From positions 248,001 through 312,000 of the forward strand of contig NZ_JAGGKD010000002.1 of assembly GCF_017873415.1 (NCBI RefSeq): a DNA stretch of 64,000 nt, given 5' to 3'. Each line of letters opens with the position of its first letter. Within the stretch, counting starts at the first letter, position 1. The notes under the pieces are model-generated. The model had not been told where the DNA came from and searched no databases. It was given only the letters and a program-made list of their open reading frames with translations. The translations under genes were made by a program, and so were the position numbers. The DNA is from Methanolobus bombayensis (GTDB lineage Archaea > Halobacteriota > Methanosarcinia > Methanosarcinales > Methanosarcinaceae). Positions 56,844-64,000 of the stretch are shown piece after piece.

Positions 56844-57589
56844 AGGATCTGACAAAAGGTTTTCAACCAGGTACTTTCCTCGATTCAATCAATTGGCATA
56901 TTACTCCCAGATGTGGATATAATTGTAAATTCTGCAATGTTCACAATCACCAATATGAAGTCAAAAGTCTTGAATGTGCAAAAGAGGAAATACAGAAACT
57001 AAAAGATTTGGAAAATGTTACTGTTAAATGTCTTAATATTAAAGGAGGCGATCCTCTTCTTCATCCTGATTTATTGGATATCTTGCGTATTGTAAAACAT
57101 GAAGGATTTGATATATGGCTTACAACGAATGGCTCTCTTCTTAATGAAACAAATATCAAACATTTTTCTGAATATATTGATGGTATCACAATCCCAGTGG
57201 ATTGTATCTGCAATCTTAAACAAAAAAAGATGGGAAGAGGATATGGGTTCCATGTAAGCGATATGCTAACCACTTCTGACATGATTCATAAAGAAGGAAT
57301 AAAACTAGGAATCGACACCCTTGTTACAAAACTAAATAGCAAAGATGATCTGCATCCTCTTCTTCAGAGAATGAAACCCTATTACTGGAATGTGTATCAA
57401 ACTCTTCCAGGGCTGTATCAGAATAGTTATCTTGAAAATATATCGGTCAGCGAAGCAGAATTCAAAGAATTCACTAGAAGGCATAGTCATCTGAGGCTTG
57501 ATCACTGCAATAAACCGGTTTTTTTATCAAAAAAAGATGTGGCAATCCGGTACTATTTTTTGGTAACTGGATCAATTCGAATTTATTGA
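56840..57589 (+). CDS. Second viperin-like radical SAM protein
   Basis: The 249-residue protein repeats the viperin layout: SINWHITPRCGYNCKFC (C25, C29, C32), a GGDP in place of GGEP, KMGRGYGFHV and KPYYWNVYQTLPG. It is clearly a diverged paralogue of the first viperin. It ends abruptly (YYFLVTGSIRIY), about 35 residues short of the normal C terminus that closes the active site, and reading does not continue in another frame. It overlaps the kinase gene by four bases (ATGA). It may have another substrate or need the first viperin as partner. Confidence 0.78.
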   Translation: MKDLTKGFQPGTFLDSINWHITPRCGYNCKFCNVHNHQYEVKSLECAKEEIQKLKDLENVTVKCLNIKGGDPLLHPDLLDILRIVKHEGFDIWLTTNGSLLNETNIKHFSEYIDGITIPVDCICNLKQKKMGRGYGFHVSDMLTTSDMIHKEGIKLGIDTLVTKLNSKDDLHPLLQRMKPYYWNVYQTLPGLYQNSYLENISVSEAEFKEFTRRHSHLRLDHCNKPVFLSKKDVAIRYYFLVTGSIRIY

Positions 57590-57660
57590 CTTTATTATGT
57601 CGTATATTAAATATAGTTATAATGTGTGTTAAAAGATGAAATGGTGGATTGGTGAATATT

Positions 57661-60600
57661 ATGTTAAATTATACTTTCAAAACTGATAATTTCGAACAGA
57701 CCTTGAGGGAAAGATTCTTCCTGGAAAGGGAATTAAATGTAGAACCTTTTTTCAGGGCTCATTGTAAGCCTAACGATAAAAATAGAAAGATACTGGAAGA
57801 CCTCTTTATTAAAAGAGTCCTTACTGATCCATATTTTAGTATTTATGTATCAAAAGAGATTAAAGATAGTGGTTTTGATCAAAGAGACGTTCTTGCCTAC
57901 GTAAATTATGTGCTTATGGAGAAATATCTTGCTGGCAGTCTTTTACTGAACAACAGACCGTCTAAAGATGAAAATATTAGAATGGAAGACCTCCTGAAAG
58001 AAAAACATGAATATCAGGCTCTCAAACACAGTCCCTTTTACTACAATCTGCAGAATGAGTTCCAAGAAGCAATTAAATCATTGCCTTTTAAGGGTGAAGA
58101 TATAGATAGTCGATGGCAAGAAATGTCACTTGATAACTGGGACGGAGTGACCATAATTCCAGACCCCTTTATAGGTGTCAAATCCAGGGACAATTTGTTT
58201 ATGAACAGATTGCGACTCCTTCAAGTAAACAGTGCACTCAAAAATCTAAAAGACATCACAGATTTTCGTAATGAAAGCCGTTTCATGTTTGAAAACTTAG
58301 AGTCAACTTTCAGAACTTATCATGAAGAAGAGTTCCATTTTTTCAATGCACCATTATTTGCTTTTCTCAATTTCAACACAGAATTTATTGCTAGAATTAA
58401 AAGCATGCTAAGGGAATATGGTTATCATAATAACCTGAACAACTATGAAGTTGCAAAATATCTGAAAATCTATACGGATGCTATTTTGATTTCTCAGTTC
58501 CACTGGTTTATCTGTCAGAAGTGGGATTCACAGCTCTCTTTATTGAACGGATACTATGATGACCAGGAAATTACGATTCTGTCTGATAATATCAACATGT
58601 TTTCAGGTACCACAGTATTGCACTATTTTGTCTATCAGAGTGCTCAATGTCTGTATAATCATTATGGGCAAAAGGACTATGACGAAGCAATTAAAATTCT
58701 GAGTTCTCTGAGTGAGGTTACAGATGACGTTTATCTGAAGTACCTGTGTGTTTCTCAAATAGGAGATATCCATCAGGTAAGAAATGAATATCTTGCCGCT
58801 GCAAACTGCTTTACAACAGCATATGATCTCTCCAGACTGCCAGACATGGTAAATGATAATGAGTTAAAGTTCTTAGAGGGTGTAAAACGTTCAGATAGGC
58901 TTTATCGGAGATTGAATTTTAATAATTTTATCCCGTATGTTGAGCTTTTTAATATAGCTGAAATGCACTTTAGTTCCGGTAACAAGACAAGAACCGATGA
59001 GTTACTTACACAGCTGAAGGAAGAAGTGGGACAGTTTTCAGTTCCAAAACAGATACTCATATGGCGCGAGATTTTTGTATCATGTTATCACCGACAGGAG
59101 AAAGCAGCTTCTGCTATTCAAAAGAAAATAATAACACTAAGTGATTTTTACACTAACAACAAATCAAGCTACCTTGAAGGAGATATTGAAGAACATATAG
59201 ATTATTCAAAGCATGCCACAGATGTTACGCGCCAGGACTGTATTGATAAATTCATTGACAACTTAAGAGACAGTGCTGAAAAGCATCTAAGAGATTCCGC
59301 ATGCTATGACAGCAAACTGGATTCTGATTCGTTTGAAGTTAACACCTATTTAGATCCGGAGTTCATATCCCGAAAAGATCAGGTAAATGTCATTGAATCT
59401 ATATTAAGGGTAAATGGACTGACAAACATATTACGTGACAACGAGTCAATAGTGCCTCTCACTTCAAAACCAGGCAAGCTTCTTTGTAAGGTAGAATCAG
59501 CTATCAAGCAAATGGAAAAGTTAAGTCCAGACGCAACCCTCGGTGAAATATCTATTTTCGACGTGATAAAAAGGTTAAAGCTGGAACAGGCCCGTTGCCA
59601 TTATTTACTAAGACAATATCATACAGCCCAGGATATATTGAATAAAATCCTGGAATCTGCTACTGATGACTATGTACTATTTACGTCACATTGCCTGCTG
59701 GGCATTGTCCTCGCGAGAAAGAGAAGAACGGAAGAAAGCATACGTCATTTTGAAAAGGCTATTGATACTGGATTCCCACACAAAAAGTACATTGTCGAAC
59801 ATTGTAGGGATGAATTATTATCCTCGTTAGATAAGACATCATTTTTCAGGATTGTAGATCAGATCATCAACAAAGTGGACTCTGCTCAGAAAGACTCATT
59901 GTACAAGGATAATGCATTCTTAGAAGCGGTCAGTACATTCAATCAGATAGGACTTACAGATGAAGCACTTCACTTTATAGAAAGTGGTCTACATGAAGAC
60001 GAACTAACAAGATTAAAGCTTCTTGAAGAAAAGGCCTATATCTATTATCTGGATCGTGACCTTGTTTCAACTAAGAAACTGTTGGATAATATAGTTGATG
60101 AAGCATTCAGGTCTGAAAATAGATCTGACAATGAGTCAGAGTATTACGGGATAATGGCTTCAGTATTTCATAAAGCAGCTATATTGTCTGCAAAAACCTT
60201 TGATTTTGTTAAGGCTGAAAAGTACATTGATCAGGCAATTTATAACATGGAAAAATGCAATGATTCTACGGAGAACTTCAAAATAAAAACATACATGGAA
60301 TTAAAGGAAGTTTACCACAATCTTGCAGGAAACACCATCAACTATGATAAGATTGATGATCCTGACGTGCGAGCTATTTTAGAGACAGCTGAAATGATAT
60401 TATCATACCTGTTCGAACAAAATGGCAAAAAAATTGATTACTCCCTTGCTTTTGTAGAATATGGAAAGGCTATTGAAACTGCTCTGTACAATAAATTTAT
60501 CAAACCACTTAGAAGCTACATTTTTTCAAAACATGAGCAGCCTATCAACGATGTCTTTTTTGTTGGGGAAAAAGACTACGAAGGAGAAGGTATTCTTGAC

Positions 60601-60939
60601 ATTTCACCCAAAGGACTTGCAAAAGCATTAAGCATTAGGGATGAACAAACCATATCACTAGGCAGTTGGAAAAAATTCATATCTGACGAAGTTTTTTGGC
60701 CTGATTCAGGCTTGATTAAAAACCTATACATCATAGACTCGTACGGTTTTTTAAAAGGATGCATGTCAGAATCTAAATGGTATGCTCTCGTCGAAAGATG
60801 TGCAGTTATTGCAAAATACCGTAATGGATCAGCACATTATGGTTGTAAGGGGATAGACTTTGTATCTAAGAAAAGGTTTGATACCGTTGAAAAGATAAAT
60901 GAGATTATTGAAATAATCTATGGAGGAGGTAGTGTATAG
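57661..60939 (+). CDS. TPR-repeat protein with C-terminal HEPN motif
   Basis: This 1092-residue protein is almost all helical. TPR-like repeats are clearest at about 335-440 and 620-880 (YDEAIKILSSLSEVTDDVYL; LARKRRTEESIRHFEKAIDT). The last 130 residues end in a HEPN-like domain with KYRNGSAHYG: R1054 to H1059, the R-x4-H motif. Large TPR/HEPN proteins are found in defence loci as RNA-cutting effectors. It is 71 bases downstream of the second viperin and has its own TATA-like element (TATATTAAATATAG). ATG 57661 follows GGTGA. Confidence 0.68.
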   Translation: MLNYTFKTDNFEQTLRERFFLERELNVEPFFRAHCKPNDKNRKILEDLFIKRVLTDPYFSIYVSKEIKDSGFDQRDVLAYVNYVLMEKYLAGSLLLNNRPSKDENIRMEDLLKEKHEYQALKHSPFYYNLQNEFQEAIKSLPFKGEDIDSRWQEMSLDNWDGVTIIPDPFIGVKSRDNLFMNRLRLLQVNSALKNLKDITDFRNESRFMFENLESTFRTYHEEEFHFFNAPLFAFLNFNTEFIARIKSMLREYGYHNNLNNYEVAKYLKIYTDAILISQFHWFICQKWDSQLSLLNGYYDDQEITILSDNINMFSGTTVLHYFVYQSAQCLYNHYGQKDYDEAIKILSSLSEVTDDVYLKYLCVSQIGDIHQVRNEYLAAANCFTTAYDLSRLPDMVNDNELKFLEGVKRSDRLYRRLNFNNFIPYVELFNIAEMHFSSGNKTRTDELLTQLKEEVGQFSVPKQILIWREIFVSCYHRQEKAASAIQKKIITLSDFYTNNKSSYLEGDIEEHIDYSKHATDVTRQDCIDKFIDNLRDSAEKHLRDSACYDSKLDSDSFEVNTYLDPEFISRKDQVNVIESILRVNGLTNILRDNESIVPLTSKPGKLLCKVESAIKQMEKLSPDATLGEISIFDVIKRLKLEQARCHYLLRQYHTAQDILNKILESATDDYVLFTSHCLLGIVLARKRRTEESIRHFEKAIDTGFPHKKYIVEHCRDELLSSLDKTSFFRIVDQIINKVDSAQKDSLYKDNAFLEAVSTFNQIGLTDEALHFIESGLHEDELTRLKLLEEKAYIYYLDRDLVSTKKLLDNIVDEAFRSENRSDNESEYYGIMASVFHKAAILSAKTFDFVKAEKYIDQAIYNMEKCNDSTENFKIKTYMELKEVYHNLAGNTINYDKIDDPDVRAILETAEMILSYLFEQNGKKIDYSLAFVEYGKAIETALYNKFIKPLRSYIFSKHEQPINDVFFVGEKDYEGEGILDISPKGLAKALSIRDEQTISLGSWKKFISDEVFWPDSGLIKNLYIIDSYGFLKGCMSESKWYALVERCAVIAKYRNGSAHYGCKGIDFVSKKRFDTVEKINEIIEIIYGGGSV

Positions 60940-60959
60940 TGTTCCTCTACTTTTTTTGG

Positions 60960-60989
60960 AATGAGTTTTCCACGTGTGGGGAGCTCATT
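60960..60989 (+). promoter_or_regulatory. Strong 14-bp leader hairpin
   Basis: AATGAGTTTTCCAC and GTGGGGAGCTCATT pair over 14 bases with a two-base loop, allowing three G-U pairs. It follows the TPR-HEPN stop and a T-run (60949-60957), and precedes the next gene by about 110 bases. It may be a processing or regulatory site in the leader. Confidence 0.5.
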
Positions 60990-61097
60990 AGTGGACTATC
61001 CATAAATCCCAAAAACGAATTAAGTCAAAAATTTGGCAAACAGTTATATCAATAAGAAATGTTTTAATGCTACATGATTTATATTTATGGAGTTTTC

Positions 61098-63065
61098 ATG
61101 TTATCATCAAAAGAACCAATACTTTTATCTGGTGGGGACGGTTTCATCGGAAAGAATATTGTAAAAAGATTGTTGAATCTGGATATTCCAGTGATAGTTA
61201 TTGACAATCATGTCACTAGTTATCCAAACATACAAAGTGAACACGTTAAAAGGTTCGAAGAAGATGTCTCTACAATAAATATTTCTGATGTACCCACAGT
61301 ATCGGGTGTAATACACCTGGCTTCAGTAGCTTCACCATTGGTCTACCTGAAAAACCCTTCTTCGGTGCTTGACCCAAACACCATAGGCACAAGAAAGATG
61401 ATCGAGATTGCAAAAAGGGACAACGTCAGAATTTTGTTTGCCTCTACAAGTGAAGTATATGGCAATCTCAACGAGGAGATATTAGGAAACAGAGGGATCA
61501 AGGAAAGCGACAATGCTTTAGTTTCTTTATTATCAAATAGAAGCTGCTATGCTGCTGCAAAAAGATTAGGTGAGGAGCTTATCTGGAATTTTAAAAAAGA
61601 AGGAGGAGATGCTTCTATCTTCCGTTTATTTAATGTGTATGGTCCTGGCATGGATCTAAAAAATACGGGATACGGGAGAGTAATACCTAACTTTATACAT
61701 AACATGCTTCAGGGAATACCAATACAGATATTTGGAGATGGAACTCAAATCCGATCATTCTTATGGATTGATGATGCTGTTGATGCAATTCTATCCTTGT
61801 TTTTCTTTGAAAAGGAATTGCCAGATGTACTCAACATCGGCAACGATGAACCCATAACCATACTTAATCTGGCAGCCAAAATCTCTAACATACTGGAAGT
61901 AACCTACAAAACAGAATATTGTGACCGCGAGGATGACGATCCCTTATGGAGAAGACCCTGTATAGAAAAGATTAATAAGTTGACAGGCTGGGAACCTGAG
62001 ATCAATCTTGATGAAGGATTAAGAAGAACAGTACTTGCCGAAAAAACTGATTTTGCCACGACAATGTCATCAAATAACGCTCATCTAATTGACACACAAT
62101 TCTCCCTAGTAATTGATGTTACATACCGCTGTAATGGTAATTGTTCATACTGTCAGTGGTCAACTAACCAAGAAGCCAGACTCGATGATGAAACCAATTC
62201 CAATATTTTAATTCCAAAAAAGACCATAGAGTCTCTTGATGTTGAAAGGGTTGTACTTTCAGGAGGAGAGCCCCTTATACGCAACGATCTTGAGAAGATA
62301 ATTTCATATTATGCACAAACTAATGTCAGATCCATCATCCTCATAACCAACGGACTCATCCTTACAGAAGAAAGACTTGATAGTCTGTTAAGTGCAGGTC
62401 TTACAGGAATTACATTTTCACTCGATGGTATTTCAGATAGAGTTGCCTTTGAAGCACGAGGGCTTAGCAAAGAGCAACATGATCTCGTATTAAATAATAT
62501 CTCTAAGGTCCTGCAAAGAAGGAAATTGGACGATAATATTGAGATCGGCATTAATGCCGTTATATCAAAAGCGAATCTCGATTCTGAAATAATGAGCAAA
62601 CTGGTTGATTTCTGCAATTCTCATTCAGTTGATTGTCTGAAGTTTAATTCTCTTTTTGATGACGGTTTTGTTTCTAAAAATGCACCATGGTTGTTATTGG
62701 ACAAAGCAGATGCATCAGAAGTGATCCATATAGGTGAAATGGTTGTTAGAAACTGTCATGTCAAAACCAATCATATAAATTTCTGGACTGCGCTAGCATC
62801 TGTTCTTGAAGGAGGAGAGCTGGATGCAACTTCCTGTGGACTGAAGGATCGCCAGGCAATTGCTATAAGAGGAGATCTCAAGTTTTGTTTCTGGAACAAC
62901 AATGCAACATACGGCCAAACCTATGATCAGCTGAACATAGAAAATGTGATGCAGGCCAGAAAACGGTTTGCTGAAACAATTCACCTATGCCAAACCGGAG
63001 CTTACTGTTTCTGTCTGCAAAATTTTAATCATCAATGGAGAATGTCAAATGGTAATCACAATTGA
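61098..63065 (+). CDS. Sugar-nucleotide epimerase fused to radical SAM domain
   Basis: The 655-residue protein has two enzymes in one chain. Residues 1-315 are an extended SDR epimerase/dehydratase: GGDGFIGKN for NAD, VIHLASVAS, STSEVYG and the catalytic YAAAK, ending in GWEPEINLDEGLR. Residues 335-650 are a radical SAM enzyme with TYRCNGNCSYC and SGGEP, and a cysteine-rich C terminus (SCGLKDRQ; CQTGAYCFC) that may bind a second cluster. The fusion suggests the epimerase product or a linked sugar nucleotide is the radical substrate. ATG 61098 follows GGAG. Confidence 0.8.
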   Translation: MLSSKEPILLSGGDGFIGKNIVKRLLNLDIPVIVIDNHVTSYPNIQSEHVKRFEEDVSTINISDVPTVSGVIHLASVASPLVYLKNPSSVLDPNTIGTRKMIEIAKRDNVRILFASTSEVYGNLNEEILGNRGIKESDNALVSLLSNRSCYAAAKRLGEELIWNFKKEGGDASIFRLFNVYGPGMDLKNTGYGRVIPNFIHNMLQGIPIQIFGDGTQIRSFLWIDDAVDAILSLFFFEKELPDVLNIGNDEPITILNLAAKISNILEVTYKTEYCDREDDDPLWRRPCIEKINKLTGWEPEINLDEGLRRTVLAEKTDFATTMSSNNAHLIDTQFSLVIDVTYRCNGNCSYCQWSTNQEARLDDETNSNILIPKKTIESLDVERVVLSGGEPLIRNDLEKIISYYAQTNVRSIILITNGLILTEERLDSLLSAGLTGITFSLDGISDRVAFEARGLSKEQHDLVLNNISKVLQRRKLDDNIEIGINAVISKANLDSEIMSKLVDFCNSHSVDCLKFNSLFDDGFVSKNAPWLLLDKADASEVIHIGEMVVRNCHVKTNHINFWTALASVLEGGELDATSCGLKDRQAIAIRGDLKFCFWNNNATYGQTYDQLNIENVMQARKRFAETIHLCQTGAYCFCLQNFNHQWRMSNGNHN

Positions 63066-64000
63066 TGTAGTGATCCCTTCGTATCGTTTAAATGAGAAAT
63101 TCCTGTTACCAATCCTGGAACTTGATAAACCAGATGATTGTAATTTAAATTTCATCCTGATCGCTGACAATCCAGGTATCAAAATACCGGAATCTTTAAA
63201 CCCGTATATCGATCGTGGTGTTCTGTCAATATTCATCAATGAAACAAATTTAGGTGCTCATACCAGCAGGAATGTAGGGATAGACAAGAGTAAAAGTGAA
63301 TGGGTACTGTTCCTTGATGACGATATCGTACCTGATGACAATATTCTATTTGCCTATGTTGAAGCAATACAAAAAGAGGGAGAAGATGTTCCAGGATTTG
63401 TAGGCTTAACAGAATATCCTGCTGCACAGACTATTTTCACAAAAGGTGTTCTTTCAAGTGATATTTTAACATTTTTCATCCTTCCCCGATATTACACTGA
63501 AATGGCATGGGGAGTTACAGCAAACATTCTGATAAAAAGAGATGCAATAAAAGACATCCGTTTTTCAGCATCCTTCCCAAAAAAAGGAGGGGGAGAAGAT
63601 ATCGACTTTTGTCTCAACATAATTTCGGGGTGCAGCAGACGTTTTGTTTGTTTACCATCTGCAAAGGTCACTCATCCCTGGTGGGAAAGTAAAGAAAGTG
63701 CATACAAACGTTTCTTCAGATGGGCTTACGGTGACAGCTTACTGCCTAACAAGCACCCGGAACATAGATACTATAATTTGCCAAATGTCATAGAGTTTAC
63801 TTTTATTGCACTGATGTTTGGAATTGCAGGTTATGCACTGAATATTCACATACCATTGTTACCAGTTGTCTGCGGCATATTTGTTGGTGAGTTTTTTGGA
63901 GAATGGTTGAAACTGGGAATATTGAAGAAAGAATATTCATTATCAAGAGCATTCATCTCTATGACTATCAGAGCTTCTAACGACATGGGCAGATTGATAG
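63049..64000 (+). CDS. Family 2 glycosyltransferase (partial)
   Basis: This gene overlaps the end of the previous one by 17 bases and runs off the window. It begins IDVVIPSYRLNEKFLLPILE, has the donor-binding LDDDIVPDD, GGGEDIDFCLN as a later acidic motif, and two hydrophobic helices toward the C terminus (about residues 255-300), as in membrane-bound GT2 enzymes. It should transfer a sugar from a nucleotide donor to a lipid or polymer. With the epimerase fusion it suggests a glycan or glycolipid branch of the locus. Confidence 0.82.
   Translation, partial: MVITIDVVIPSYRLNEKFLLPILELDKPDDCNLNFILIADNPGIKIPESLNPYIDRGVLSIFINETNLGAHTSRNVGIDKSKSEWVLFLDDDIVPDDNILFAYVEAIQKEGEDVPGFVGLTEYPAAQTIFTKGVLSSDILTFFILPRYYTEMAWGVTANILIKRDAIKDIRFSASFPKKGGGEDIDFCLNIISGCSRRFVCLPSAKVTHPWWESKESAYKRFFRWAYGDSLLPNKHPEHRYYNLPNVIEFTFIALMFGIAGYALNIHIPLLPVVCGIFVGEFFGEWLKLGILKKEYSLSRAFISMTIRASNDMGRLI

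Overview
The window looks like chromosome from a methanogenic archaeon of the Methanosarcinaceae, probably Methanolobus- or Methanococcoides-like. The support is a FilR1-type methanogen regulator, PEF-CTERM surface proteins, TrmB regulators, a tetraether-synthase-type radical SAM enzyme, DUF2551, an archaeal-type tRNA-Gln, archaeal Shine-Dalgarno sequences (GGTGA/GGAG) and an AT-rich background. No taxonomic search was possible, so this is inference from gene content.

Region 1 (1-18.4 kb) is mainly cell envelope: a META-domain lipoprotein, a seven-bladed propeller protein with a FIMAH-like C terminus, two PEF-CTERM proteins (one with 17 GLUG repeats), an FKBP lipoprotein, a 951-residue cohesin/PGF-pre-PGF protein, a FilR1 regulator, two flavin enzymes and a giant NorD-like VWA protein. 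Between genes lie a triple covarying hairpin repeat (2007-2190) and two related C-terminal gene remnants (5114-5185 and 10808-10936).

Region 2 (18.6-32.5 kb) is mostly housekeeping: gamma-carbonic anhydrase, a bacterial-type RNase III (rare in archaea), a sulfur-trafficking operon tusA-dsrE-nifS-nifU whose NifS lacks the PLP lysine, a PPP phosphatase, an alkaline-phosphatase-superfamily membrane protein, an MFS transporter, an AbrB/winged-helix pair with a TCGTACGA palindrome pair, one DDE transposase, and a frameshifted Pth2-like gene.

Region 3 (32.6-44.6 kb) holds two paralogous TrmB regulators around a COG1361/RND transporter operon, followed by a Tes-family radical SAM protein, an unknown protein and a UbiB-family kinase preceded by a small duplicate of its own 5' end.

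Region 4 (44.6-53.7 kb) is a gene-poor, very AT-rich accessory zone. It carries a family of hairpins whose stems differ and covary and several of whose loops carry four G-tracts, an IS200/IS605 element with intact TnpA and TnpB, small regulators, a tRNA-Gln with mispaired stems, and a GC-rich candidate structured RNA.

Region 5 (53.7-64 kb) is the most interesting part, a probable antiviral locus. It has a HEPN-motif protein, a CARF-winged-helix regulator, and divergently from it across a perfect 13-bp inverted repeat a prokaryotic viperin, a translationally coupled P-loop nucleotide-kinase-like protein, a second diverged viperin-like radical SAM protein, a 1092-residue TPR protein ending in a HEPN motif, a sugar-nucleotide epimerase fused to a third radical SAM domain, and a family 2 glycosyltransferase that runs off the window. 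A reasonable model is that the CARF protein senses a nucleotide signal and controls production of modified nucleotides by the viperins and kinase, with HEPN ribonucleases as additional effectors. This model is inference.
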